64,000 nucleotides of DNA from Bacillus methanolicus MGA3 (GTDB taxonomy: Bacteria; Bacillota; Bacilli; Bacillales; Cytobacillaceae), in the NCBI RefSeq assembly GCF_000724485.1, contig NZ_CP007739.1, positions 604,843 through 668,842 of the forward strand, in the 5' to 3' direction. The notes below the pieces were generated by a model, which saw only the letters and a list, made by a program, of their open reading frames with translations, did not search any database and had not been told where the DNA came from. The position numbers were made by a program, and so were the translations under genes. The stretch's first letter is position 1. Every line of letters starts with the position of its first letter. This document shows, piece after piece, positions 33,533 to 42,462 of this stretch.

Positions 33533-34291
33533 ATGATTGTCTTAAAATCACCGCGGGAAATCGAAATGATGAAAAAGTCGGGAGAAATTCTCGCCGCTTG
33601 TCATAAGGAATTAGCAAAAATAATAAAACCTGGTATAACTACATGGGAAATTGAAAATTTTGTTGATCAATTTTTAAAAGAACATGGTGCCGTACCGGAA
33701 CAAAAAGGATATAAGGGATACCAATATGCAACATGCGCAAGCATTAACGATGAAGTTTGCCATGGATTTCCCAGAAAAGATCCTTTAAAAGAAGGGGATA
33801 TTGTCACTGTTGACATGGTTGTAAACTATAATGGAGCACTAGCTGATTCAGCATGGACGTATGCTGTGGGGAACGTTTCAACGAAAACAGAAAAGCTTTT
33901 GGAAGTTACGAAAGAAGCCCTATATAAAGGAATAGAACAAGCGAAAATTGGAAATCGGATTGGTGACATCGGCCATGCTATTCAAACATATGTAGAAAGT
34001 GAAGGCTTTTCTGTTGTCCGTGATTTTATTGGCCATGGGATTGGTTCAGTCATTCATGAAAAACCTGATGTTCCTCATTTTGGATTGCCGGGAAAAGGAC
34101 CGCGCATAAAGGAGGGAATGGTTTTCACGATTGAACCGATGGTGAATGAAGGAACCTACCATACACAAATGGATGACAATGGTTGGACAGCACGTACAAT
34201 AGACGGGAAAAACTCTGCACAATATGAACACACGATAGCCATTACAAAAGATGGGCCAATAATTTTAACTGACCAAGACTCGCTTTCTTAA
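33533..34291 (+). CDS. map: Methionine aminopeptidase, type I
   Basis: 252 residues. Removes the initiator methionine from nascent proteins. All metal ligands are present: D94 (VTVD), D105 (ALAD), H168 (FIGHGIG), E201 (TIEP) and E232 (YEHT). Lone gene outside the ribosomal cluster, so this is probably the second copy, like B. subtilis MapB/YflG, rather than the essential mapA next to adk. GTG/ATG: ATG with GAAAGGCAGG upstream. Confidence 0.95.
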   Translation: MIVLKSPREIEMMKKSGEILAACHKELAKIIKPGITTWEIENFVDQFLKEHGAVPEQKGYKGYQYATCASINDEVCHGFPRKDPLKEGDIVTVDMVVNYNGALADSAWTYAVGNVSTKTEKLLEVTKEALYKGIEQAKIGNRIGDIGHAIQTYVESEGFSVVRDFIGHGIGSVIHEKPDVPHFGLPGKGPRIKEGMVFTIEPMVNEGTYHTQMDDNGWTARTIDGKNSAQYEHTIAITKDGPIILTDQDSLS

Positions 34292-34331
34292 ACTGTAGGT
34301 GAAAAAATACAAGTTTTTTATATTGGAAAAT

Positions 34332-34354
34332 CCGCTGTCAAATGAAGGCAGCGG
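34332..34354. terminator. Terminator between map and yfkK
   Basis: CCGCTGTC pairs with GGCAGCGG (one G-T wobble) around AAATGAA; T-rich both sides. Confidence 0.7.
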
Positions 34355-34368
34355 ATATCGCAGCTTTT

Positions 34369-34593
34369 TTATTTTTTTCGCAAATTCCCTAATTCCTCAG
34401 CAAGAGCCTGCATTTCACTCGGGCTAAAAGTCTTTTTTTTCATGACCATTTCGTAAATTTCTTTTAATTCCTCGTACATTTCTTCATCAAAATGAGATGG
34501 TTTAATCGCCCCAAAATTTAATACTTTCAATTTTTCCTTTATTTTTTCAATCATATATTCGACGTTTTCAACTGATTTTTGTGACAGGTCCAC
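34369..34593 (-). CDS. yfkK: YfkK, DUF1128-family protein
   Basis: 74 residues from GTG 34593; GGAGAGG lies 9 nt ahead, and the family starts with (M)[38 protein letters not shown] and [18 protein letters not shown] complete the DUF1128 profile. Small cytosolic protein of unknown role. Start of the yfk-like block. Confidence 0.88.
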   Translation of the reverse strand: MDLSQKSVENVEYMIEKIKEKLKVLNFGAIKPSHFDEEMYEELKEIYEMVMKKKTFSPSEMQALAEELGNLRKK

Positions 34594-34796
34594 TTTGTTC
34601 ATCCTCTCCGTTTTTTCTCTCATCTTTTCATGTATTGTGTAAATTGTCAATTGCGTTTTGGCTGCAGATTGAATGATGAAAACTTAACCTCTTGCATGGA
34701 AGTGTGAATATGAAAGAAAATGTAGAGAGAACTGTTTTGAATCCCTCTTAGGTGGGAAATAAATACAAAGCAGGAATGTAGGAAGGAGAACAATTT

Positions 34797-35126
34797 ATGG
34801 GAAATTCAAAATTTTTTTGGAAAAGCGTTTTATTCGGTGCTATTGCCGGGGGAGCTTTAAGCCTCCTAAATAGAGAAACGCGCCATGCGGTAATGAATGA
34901 TTGCAAAAAAACAGCTAAAAATATCTCCTATATTGTCAAACACCCTGATGAAGTTGTTGATCAATTAAGACAAGTTTCAAATAAGGTCCGCGCTACTGTA
35001 GAGGAAGTAAGCGAGGACGTTTCTTACATAACTGAAAAAGTTGCAGAACTTAGAGAAGTAACTCCGCAAGTAGCCGGAATGGTAAAAGATACGAAAGAAA
35101 CTTTCAATAAAAATGGCCAATCATAA
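34797..35126 (+). CDS. YtxH-domain protein
   Basis: 109 residues. N-terminal helix GNSKFFWKSVLFGAIAGGAL followed by a helical charged tail (DQLRQVSNKVRATVEEVSED). YtxH/gas-vesicle-like domain, membrane-associated, stress-related. ATG with GGAAGGAGAACAATTT. 48 nt ahead of yfkH, same strand, so probably co-transcribed. Confidence 0.8.
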   Translation: MGNSKFFWKSVLFGAIAGGALSLLNRETRHAVMNDCKKTAKNISYIVKHPDEVVDQLRQVSNKVRATVEEVSEDVSYITEKVAELREVTPQVAGMVKDTKETFNKNGQS

Positions 35127-35174
35127 CGATTAGTTGCCAATCCATTAAAAGCGGAGAGTAAATTGAGGTGCGGA

Positions 35175-35996
35175 ATGGGACAAATAAATGCGGCATTTAT
35201 TAAACAATTATGGATGAGAATTCAGTGTAATGATGTTCCAGGGCTGGCAGCACAGCTGGCATATTTTTTCTTGCTCTCTTTATTTCCGCTCTTGATTTTC
35301 CTTGTAACCCTTTTGCCGTATTTGCCGATCACAGAGGACGATTTGCTAAGGTTAATAGAAGATTTTGCTCCCCGACAAACGATGGCGTTTATTGAATCAA
35401 ATATAAATCAAATCATGAGTAAGAATGAAAAACTTCTTTCTTTTGGAATTATTGCCGCTTTCTGGTCCGCATCCAATGGACTGAATATTATCGTTAGAGC
35501 ATTTAATCAAGCATATGAAGTGAAGGAAAGCCGGCCATTTTTTGTTGCGAGAGGAATGGCCATTTTATTGACAGTTGGAATGATCATCGTTTTTATTGTT
35601 GCATTGCTTTTGCCAGTGTTTGGCAGACAAATCGGTTTGTTCTTATTTTCTGAATTTGGTTTATCAAGTGAGTTTCTTGTAACCTGGAATGCGATTCGGT
35701 GGTTCGTCAGCTCGATCATCCTTTTTGTAATCTTTACTGTACTTTACTGGATTGCCCCTAACAAAAAATTAACATGTATTAGTGCGGTTCCGGGTGCCTT
35801 GTTTGCGACTGTAGGATGGATTTTGACATCACTTGCTTTTTCTTTTTATGTAGGAAATTTTGGGAATTATTCAGCCGCCTATGGAAGTATTGGAGCGGTC
35901 ATAGTCTTAATGGTATGGTTTTATTTAACAGGCTTTATAATCATCATTGGCGGAGAGATTAATGCCATATTCAGCAGGCAAAAAGAAGGCTGTTAA
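35175..35996 (+). CDS. yfkH: YihY/UPF0761-family membrane protein (YfkH)
   Basis: 273 residues from ATG 35175 (a TTG at 35163 is an alternative with GGAGAG ahead). Six hydrophobic segments, with AAQLAYFFLLSLFPLLIFLV, FGIIAAFWSASNGLNIIVRA and SAAYGSIGAVIVLMVWFYLT. Family once called RNase BN by mistake; probably a transport or lipid-related membrane protein. Confidence 0.88.
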   Translation: MGQINAAFIKQLWMRIQCNDVPGLAAQLAYFFLLSLFPLLIFLVTLLPYLPITEDDLLRLIEDFAPRQTMAFIESNINQIMSKNEKLLSFGIIAAFWSASNGLNIIVRAFNQAYEVKESRPFFVARGMAILLTVGMIIVFIVALLLPVFGRQIGLFLFSEFGLSSEFLVTWNAIRWFVSSIILFVIFTVLYWIAPNKKLTCISAVPGALFATVGWILTSLAFSFYVGNFGNYSAAYGSIGAVIVLMVWFYLTGFIIIIGGEINAIFSRQKEGC

Positions 35997-36090
35997 CAAG
36001 CGGTTATTGGCTTAACTTTCCTTATTGAAATGCGGAGAATTGCCCACAATAGTAAACGGGGGTATCAAAGCAATAAAAGGAGGCTTTCAA

Positions 36091-36195
36091 ATGGCAAAGC
36101 AATCAAAGAAAGACGGCGGAACAAAACAAAAAGGGAAAAGCCGACCGAAGCAAAAAACATCTGGATCTGCTAACGGACAAAACGGTTATCATTAA
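36091..36195 (+). CDS. Small basic hydrophilic peptide (34 residues)
   Basis: AKQSKKDGGTKQKGKSRPKQ then KTSGSANGQNGYH, with AAAAGGAGGCTTTCAA before the ATG. Lys/Gly-rich like small acid-soluble spore proteins or ribosome-associated micro-proteins. Not assigned. Confidence 0.6.
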   Translation: MAKQSKKDGGTKQKGKSRPKQKTSGSANGQNGYH

Positions 36196-36200
36196 TATAA

Positions 36201-36329
36201 AAAAGGAGGCCGTCTCAAAAACCTGAGGGTCAGACCCCATAACACAATATATAGGACATAATTTTGGATAAAAGTGCTATATATTGAAAATACACATGGG
36301 GTCAGACCCTTTAGAGACAGCCTCCTTTT
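36201..36329. repeat. Long-hairpin element (GGGTCAGACCC family), copy 4
   Basis: AAAAGGAGGCCGTCTCAAAA then GAGGGTCAGACCCCATAAC at the left; ATGGGGTCAGACCCTT then AGAGACAGCCTCCTTTT at the right. The inner AACACAATATATAGGACATA and GTGCTATATATTG match copy 3 almost base for base. Lies between the 34-residue gene and the convergent zosA. Confidence 0.9.
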
Positions 36330-36365
36330 ATCTCGTATTATTAGCAGGCTGATGGAAGTTTCATT

Positions 36366-38285
36366 CTATTTTAATAGTCTTAAGCTGTTTAAAATGACTA
36401 AAATCGTGCTTCCTTCATGGCCGATTACACCGAAAGGAAGATCCACAAGCTGCAAAAAGTTAGACGCAATTAAAAGCATGATAACACTAATTGAGAATAC
36501 AATATTTTGTTTCACAATACGGTTCATCCTTTGGGAAAGGTTTATTGCCTCAGCGATTTTCGGGAGATCATTTTTCATTAAAACAATATCAGCTGTTTCA
36601 AGCGCTACATCGGTTCCTTCCCCCATTGCAATTCCGACGTTAGCTGTTGCAAGTGCGGGAGCATCATTGATACCATCTCCCACCATGGCAACATTGCCAA
36701 ACTGTTTCTTTAATTTTTTGAGCTCTTCTACTTTTTTTTCCGGCAAACATTCTGCGATAAAGTCATTAACATGACTTTCTTTAGCAATTACATTTGCTGT
36801 TTTTTTACTGTCTCCTGTCAGCATTATTGTATAAATACCTTTTGCTTTTAAGCTGTCAATGGCTGATTTTGTTTCCTCTCTGACTACGTCTTTAAAAGCA
36901 AATATGGCAACAATTTCCTTTCCTCTTTGAACAAATACAATTGTTTTTCCTTCATCAGCAAGAGCACTGGCAGCTCTATCAGCAAACTCATCTGCAAAAT
37001 CTTTCCCGACAAATTCTGCTTTCCCGATTTTCCATTCCATGCCGTTCATAAACGCTTTGATTCCCCAGCCTGGAACGTCTTCAATTTTTTCAGGTTCTGG
37101 AAATTTCTCGTTAAGCTGGTTTTTGACATAGTTTACAATTGCATGGGCGAGGGGGTGGTTGGAATGCTTTTCAATCGCCCCGGCTGCTAATAAAATATCA
37201 TTTCTGCTTATGCCATCTTTCGTTATCATGTTTGTTAATTCTGGTTTTCCTTTTGTTAAGGTTCCGGTTTTATCAAACGCTATTGCTTTTAAATGGCTTA
37301 AGTTTTCAAGATGGATTCCGCCTTTAAACAAAATTCCGTGCCTGGCACCATTTGAAATTGCGGATAATGTTGCAGGCATGATTGAAGCAACAAGTGCACA
37401 AGGTGAGGCCACGACAAGAAGGATCATGGCGCGATAAAATGTTTCATTCCAGTTCCAGCCTAACACATAATGGGGTAAAAACATCATTAAGAAAACGACA
37501 GCTAACACGATTTTTACATATGTTCCTTCAAACTTTTCTATGAAAAGCTGTGAAGGGGATTTTTCACTCTGGGCATTCTGAACAAGCTGAATGATTTTTT
37601 GAAACAGAGTTTCGCTGTTCGGTTTTGTGATTTCAATTGTAATTGAGCCGTTTAAATTGACAGTTCCGGCAAAAACATTGTCGCCTTCTGATTTTGAAAC
37701 CGGAATGGATTCTCCGGTAATCGCAGCTTCATCAATGGTTGTCTGTCCTTTTGAAATTCGTCCGTCTGAAGGAACTCTTTCACCGGGTTTGACGAGGATG
37801 ATATCGCCGATTTTTAACTGTGAGACATGGACTTTTTCTTCCATCCCGTTATTGATTCTTAACGCTTCTTCAGGTTGAAGCTGCATTAAGGAGGAAATTT
37901 CTTTCCGGCTTTTATTAAGAGTATATGTTTCGAGAGCACCACTTACCGCAAAGATAAAAATCAAAATGGCACCCTCTGTCCAATAACCAATTATCGAAGA
38001 ACCGATAGCGGCAAAAATCATTAACATTTCCACATTTAACTCTTTATTTTCAATGGTTTCTTCAATTCCTTCTTTTGCTTTAGCAAATCCGCCGATTAGA
38101 AAAGCAAGCAAAAATGCTGCTATCGAAGCGTTTTCCATCCCTTTTTTTTCAAGAATCCATCCGGCCGCAATCAAAATCCCGCAAAAAAGGGCTGCAATTA
38201 ACTCGGCATGGGGTTTTATTTTTTCAATAACACTCTCATGATTACCTGTTTGGCTGGATGTTAGTATTTTTGCTTCAGCATTCAT
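36366..38285 (-). CDS. zosA: P1B-type metal-transporting ATPase (ZosA/PfeT-like)
   Basis: 639 residues. P-type ATPase with TGES (actuator), DKTGTLTKGKPELT (phosphorylation Asp) and GDGINDAPALATANVG hinge. The metal-site helix has SPC (VVASPCALVASIMPAT) rather than CPC, and there is no N-terminal heavy-metal domain; both match B. subtilis ZosA/PfeT (YkvW), a PerR-regulated zinc/iron ATPase. ATG with GATGAGGAGGACAAACC. Metal specificity is inferred. Confidence 0.9.
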   Translation of the reverse strand: MNAEAKILTSSQTGNHESVIEKIKPHAELIAALFCGILIAAGWILEKKGMENASIAAFLLAFLIGGFAKAKEGIEETIENKELNVEMLMIFAAIGSSIIGYWTEGAILIFIFAVSGALETYTLNKSRKEISSLMQLQPEEALRINNGMEEKVHVSQLKIGDIILVKPGERVPSDGRISKGQTTIDEAAITGESIPVSKSEGDNVFAGTVNLNGSITIEITKPNSETLFQKIIQLVQNAQSEKSPSQLFIEKFEGTYVKIVLAVVFLMMFLPHYVLGWNWNETFYRAMILLVVASPCALVASIMPATLSAISNGARHGILFKGGIHLENLSHLKAIAFDKTGTLTKGKPELTNMITKDGISRNDILLAAGAIEKHSNHPLAHAIVNYVKNQLNEKFPEPEKIEDVPGWGIKAFMNGMEWKIGKAEFVGKDFADEFADRAASALADEGKTIVFVQRGKEIVAIFAFKDVVREETKSAIDSLKAKGIYTIMLTGDSKKTANVIAKESHVNDFIAECLPEKKVEELKKLKKQFGNVAMVGDGINDAPALATANVGIAMGEGTDVALETADIVLMKNDLPKIAEAINLSQRMNRIVKQNIVFSISVIMLLIASNFLQLVDLPFGVIGHEGSTILVILNSLRLLK

Positions 38286-38429
38286 GGTTTGTCCTCCTCA
38301 TCCGCTTTTAAAAAAGCGCCTTTCATTCTTAATGAGAAAAATAATCAGATTCAATATCTTCATTAAATGACGAAAGCTGCCATCTTTAGCGATGACAGCG
38401 AAAAACTTCGAAATGCATGTTATATATTT

Positions 38430-38444
38430 TTTTAATTATATTAC
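38430..38444 (-). promoter_or_regulatory. Candidate PerR/Fur-like box upstream of zosA
   Basis: TTTTAATTATATTAC matches the PerR box TTATAATNATTATAA at 11 of 14 defined positions. It lies about 145 nt before the start. Weak, but the gene family is PerR-controlled in B. subtilis. Confidence 0.35.
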
Positions 38445-38514
38445 CATACAGCATATGAATGTGGAAAGAAATATGCGCCAATTATTTGCGTAAAACTGAA
38501 ATCAAGGTAAAAAA

Positions 38515-38547
38515 ATAAACCCGATCAAACCTAAACTGACCGGGGTT
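38515..38547 (-). terminator. Terminator after yfkF
   Basis: On the minus strand AAACCCCGGTCAG pairs with TGATCGGGTTT (one bulge), then ATTTTTTT. Confidence 0.7.
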
Positions 38548-39712
38548 TGCTTTCGATAGCGTTTTTTGGCTGATAAACAGCCAGCGCGATGAATATCAAA
38601 AGAAGCATGAAACTAATGACATAAAAAAAGCTTGCTCCTTTCAAGTACTCGATGACAAGGCCGCCGATAAACGGACCGCTGATGCTTCCAAAGCTGAAAA
38701 AGATTCCGCACATTAAATTTCCCGCCGGTAAAAGCTGTTTTGGAAGAAGATCAGCCATATAACTGATTCCGAGAGAAAAAGTAGAACCGACAAGCATGCC
38801 TGCAAGAAAAAAACATACAACAAGGCCAATGGCTGATTCTTTGAGAAGTCCAGCTGCCGTAAAACAAATAAATCCTGACAGCATTATGGAAATCAATATA
38901 TTTTTTCTTCCGTATTTGTCACTTAATATTCCTAAAGGCAATTGAAATACAATACCTCCAATTGCAAAAGCAGGCAAAATAAAAGATACAGCATTTATAT
39001 CAATTCCTGTTCTGAGCGCATATACAGGGAAATTTCCGTTTAGCGAAGCTTCAAGAAACCCATACCCGAATGGGGGAAGTAAAGCGGCCCATGCATATTT
39101 CCATACTTGGCCAAAGCGTTTCATTGTTCCAAAAAAAGAATTCGTTTCTAAACCTTGTTCAGGATATTCATTTTTTAAAAGTAAAATGGTAAACCAAGCA
39201 ACTAAACTAATAGCGGCTGAAATGACAAATGGAAGGGATTCATTAATTTCTATAAACCTTGTCATGACTGGTCCGGCTGCAAATCCTAACCCAAAAAATA
39301 AGCCGTAAAGTGAAATATTCCGGCCGCGTTTTTTTTCAGGCGAAAAGGTTGTAATCCATGTTTGCGTTCCAAAATGAAGCATATGATCCCCAATCCCGAT
39401 TAACAGTCTCAGGATAAACCAGAACCAAAAAGACTTCCAAACAGGAAACAGTCCTAAGGAAACAGCTACAGCAAGCCCACCAAATAAAATGATTGGTTTG
39501 AAGCCAAATTTTCGCAATGGGGCTTCCATTAAAGGCGAGGCAAATAGAATGCCTATATATAAGGCGGAAGCATGAATGCCGTTGAAGTAAGAAGAAATGC
39601 CGTCCTTCTCAAAAATGATTGCAATGAGTGGAAGGAGCATTCCCTGTGAAAATCCGGAGATGGCTACAATTCCTATTAATATCCAAAACCGTAAATTTTG
39701 TGAATATTTCAT
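38531..39712 (-). CDS. yfkF: MFS transporter (YfkF-like)
   Basis: 393 residues, 12 hydrophobic helices, with the MFS loop 2-3 (LFASPLMEAPLRKFGFKPI) and loop 8-9 motif LPLGILSDKYGRKN. B. subtilis yfkF, an MFS exporter of about 391 residues, occupies the same place beside yfkE; this supports the name. Substrate unknown. ATG; 249 bp from the divergent yfkE. Confidence 0.8.
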   Translation of the reverse strand: MKYSQNLRFWILIGIVAISGFSQGMLLPLIAIIFEKDGISSYFNGIHASALYIGILFASPLMEAPLRKFGFKPIILFGGLAVAVSLGLFPVWKSFWFWFILRLLIGIGDHMLHFGTQTWITTFSPEKKRGRNISLYGLFFGLGFAAGPVMTRFIEINESLPFVISAAISLVAWFTILLLKNEYPEQGLETNSFFGTMKRFGQVWKYAWAALLPPFGYGFLEASLNGNFPVYALRTGIDINAVSFILPAFAIGGIVFQLPLGILSDKYGRKNILISIMLSGFICFTAAGLLKESAIGLVVCFFLAGMLVGSTFSLGISYMADLLPKQLLPAGNLMCGIFFSFGSISGPFIGGLVIEYLKGASFFYVISFMLLLIFIALAVYQPKNAIESKPRSV

Positions 39713-39961
39713 GTTTACAATCTCCCGGAAAATATATTCACTAATTGATGGTAACGGGGAAAAAACAGTTTTGCAAGAAAAAGAAATGTTTTTTCTTGTT
39801 TTATTACGGGGAAAAATATTGTAATCTCTATATAGAAAAACAATAGGGTTAACTTGGAAGAATTAGTCCGCAATGCCATTTATAAAAAGAGTTAATGCAG
39901 CCTGAGAAACATTTGAGATTATTTTTTCATAGGATCAAAATTTCTAAATGGAGGAGTTTAA

Positions 39962-41020
39962 ATGACAAATAAAATTTTTATGATTCTTGCCTTTGCAGGC
40001 GTTCCGATATCTGTTATTGGAAGCTTGCTGCATTGGCCCAGCACACTCATGTTCGTTTTATATTGTATAACGATTATCGCGCTGGCTAGTTATATGGGGA
40101 GGGCGACCGAAAGCCTGGCAATTGTTGCAGGTCCGAGGATCGGCGGGTTATTAAATGCGACTTTTGGAAATGCCGTAGAATTAATCATTTCCATTTTTGC
40201 ATTAAAAGCTGGCTTGATCGAAGTCGTTCTTGCTTCTTTGACAGGTTCTGTTCTTGGAAACCTTTTGCTTGTTGCCGGTCTATCTTTTTTCGTTGGCGGG
40301 ATAAAGTTCAAAAGGCAGAAATTCAACGTGTTTGATGCAAGACACAATTCAGGACTTTTAATGTTCGCTATTATTGTTGCGTTTGTCATTCCGGAAGTTT
40401 TCTCAATATCAATGAATGAAACAAAAACATTATCATTAAGTGTAGGGATTGCCATCATTTTAATTGCTCTTTATTTGGCCGCTTTATTTTTCAAGCTCGT
40501 TACCCATCGGGGGGTTTATCAACCGGGGAATGAGGGTGAAAGCCATGATGAGGAAGAACCTGAGTGGGGAAAAAATAAGGCACTATTCATTTTAGCAATC
40601 TCAACTATAGCTGTTGCTTACGTTTCAGAGAACCTTGTACATACTTTCGAAACAGTTGCCAAATCGTTTGGATGGACCGAATTGTTTATCGGGGTTATTA
40701 TCGTCGCGATTGTCGGAAACGCAGCTGAGCATGCATCTGCGATTATTATGGCTTATAAAAATAAGATGGATATTGCTGTTGAAATTGCAGTTGGTTCTAC
40801 TTTGCAAGTGGCGATGTTCGTAGCACCTGTACTTGTGCTAGTTTCATTATTCTTTCCTGTATCCATGTCGCTTGTTTTTTCACTTCCTGAGTTGATTGCA
40901 ATGGCATCTGCGGTGCTCTTGATGATCATCCTTTCAAACGACGGAGAAACCAACTGGTTTGAAGGATTGACATTGCTTGCTGCCTATTTCATTATGGGGA
41001 TTGGATTTTATTTATTATAG
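39962..41020 (+). CDS. yfkE: Calcium/proton antiporter (CaCA/CAX family, YfkE)
   Basis: 352 residues. Two symmetric alpha repeats hold the ion-binding glutamates: GNAVELIISIFALKAG near 61-76 and VGNAAEHASAIIMAYKNKMD near 241-260. About 11 helices. B. subtilis YfkE (ChaA) exports Ca2+ in exchange for protons; structure known. ATG with AAATGGAGGAGTTTA. Followed by a strong terminator. Confidence 0.95.
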   Translation: MTNKIFMILAFAGVPISVIGSLLHWPSTLMFVLYCITIIALASYMGRATESLAIVAGPRIGGLLNATFGNAVELIISIFALKAGLIEVVLASLTGSVLGNLLLVAGLSFFVGGIKFKRQKFNVFDARHNSGLLMFAIIVAFVIPEVFSISMNETKTLSLSVGIAIILIALYLAALFFKLVTHRGVYQPGNEGESHDEEEPEWGKNKALFILAISTIAVAYVSENLVHTFETVAKSFGWTELFIGVIIVAIVGNAAEHASAIIMAYKNKMDIAVEIAVGSTLQVAMFVAPVLVLVSLFFPVSMSLVFSLPELIAMASAVLLMIILSNDGETNWFEGLTLLAAYFIMGIGFYLL

Positions 41021-41026
41021 AGCCAA

Positions 41027-41056
41027 AAAAGACTCTGCGGTTTTCGCAGAGTCTTT
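41027..41056 (+). terminator. Terminator after yfkE
   Basis: AAAAGACTCTGCG pairs perfectly with CGCAGAGTCTTTT around GTTTT. Confidence 0.92.
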
Positions 41057-41422
41057 TATTACCAAATGCAGCAAGTTCATTAACTATATTGGGTTACTAA
41101 TCAATCTTTGCTTTTTTCTAGTCATCATCACCAACTTTCATGAATGTCTTTTCATCGTCGACAAACTTTTTGCAGGTGTAATTACTTCCTTTTAAAGCGA
41201 TTGATTAACAGCCCCCTTTTCTGTAAGTAGGTATATTATATATTGATATTTATATTTTGTAAATATTCTGATTTTTAAAAATTTATTTTTTGCTAAATAC
41301 CATAGTTCTTTGCGCCAAAAAAGATGTGCCATCATTTTTGAAGGAATGGATAATAATTGCGGACTCCGAAAAAACTATTAACAAACCAAAAAATGTTGGA
41401 TGATCTGAAAGGAGTTCGAACC

Positions 41423-42247
41423 ATGAAGAAATGGTTATCTTTTGGTATGGTCAGTCTAGTCTTTTTGTTGCTTTTCTTACCTTCTGCTTTTGCTAAGCAG
41501 GGAGCTGAAAAGAATAAAAATCCCAAATCTGCAAGCCAATATAAAGTGCCAAGTTCTGTTCTAAACATAACAAAAGAAAATACTTATCCAAACCCGGTGC
41601 AGGACATGCCGCTTTTGCAGCCAAGCGAGCTGACAAAGCAGCTGATTCATTCATCCCGGGTAAAAATTGAGAATCCAGATTTAATTCGTATGCTAAATGA
41701 AACAAGTATCAATAGTACACCTTTTGCATTTGGGTACAGGGCCATTATTTATTTAGGACAATGGCCGTTACGTTATGATTCAACAGAAACATCTCCAAAT
41801 TGGGAGTATCAAAAGATAAATACGAATTATTTTGATAATCGCGGTGGAAACTCACCTTATAAAATTCACTATGTTCAAGAATTGCAAAAACTAGTCCGCG
41901 GCGGTTTAACAGCAAAAATACCGAATGCTGAAGATGTGAAAAAAATGATGCTGCTGAAAGCGATGGAAAAAACAAAACTGCCTCTGTCATTTGAAACGAT
42001 TATCGGAGGAGGAACGAAGAAAGACCACTATTACAACATTCCGCCGAAAAGGCTTGGATATTTATATGCATATGCACCAGCTGTAAATGAAAAAGGGAAG
42101 GTAACATATGGGGAAGTTTATATTATGCTAAAAGGCAATAAAAAAATGATCGTGATCAAAAACATAACCTCGCAAGGAATTGGTGCATGGATCCCTGTTC
42201 AGGATCATGTTTCCTTCGGTTTCGTCGCTTCAGAAAGAGCGCGTTAA
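41423..42247 (+). CDS. yfkD: YfkD-like secreted protein
   Basis: 274 residues from ATG 41423, where CTGAAAGGAG gives the ribosome-binding site; the longer frame from 41357 has none. Signal peptide KKWLSFGMVSLVFLLLFLPS then AFA-K cleavage. Mature: KVPSSVLNITKENTYPNPVQ and FAFGYRAIIYLGQWPLRYDS, matching the YfkD family of unknown function. Gene order yfkE-yfkD-yfkAB as in B. subtilis. Confidence 0.88.
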   Translation: MKKWLSFGMVSLVFLLLFLPSAFAKQGAEKNKNPKSASQYKVPSSVLNITKENTYPNPVQDMPLLQPSELTKQLIHSSRVKIENPDLIRMLNETSINSTPFAFGYRAIIYLGQWPLRYDSTETSPNWEYQKINTNYFDNRGGNSPYKIHYVQELQKLVRGGLTAKIPNAEDVKKMMLLKAMEKTKLPLSFETIIGGGTKKDHYYNIPPKRLGYLYAYAPAVNEKGKVTYGEVYIMLKGNKKMIVIKNITSQGIGAWIPVQDHVSFGFVASERAR

Positions 42248-42258
42248 TAATATAAATT

Positions 42259-42408
42259 TGGGGTTGACCCATAAGGGTCTGACTTTTTCCAACAATAATA
42301 AAATCTAGAATGATTTTATTAAATATTGGAGGGTCTGACCCTTTGCTTTTTATACGGTGTCTTATCTATTGTGGAGGCTTTATGCCTGGAAGTTTGAGTC
42401 AGCCCCAA
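42259..42408. repeat. Long-hairpin element (divergent, GGGTCTGAC core), copy 5
   Basis: Left: TTGGGGTTGACCCATAAGGG then TCTGACTTTTTCC. Right: GGAGGGTCTGACCC, then TTTGAGTCAGCCCCAA. The outer TTGGGGTTGAC/GTCAGCCCCAA pair and the inner GGGTCTGAC pair are kept; longer loop (150 bp). Sits between convergent yfkD and yfkAB. Confidence 0.7.
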
Positions 42409-42462
42409 TATTTATGAGAAGAAGTCTAAGTGAGGGAAGAAGCACATCACTAATGGAAGTTT

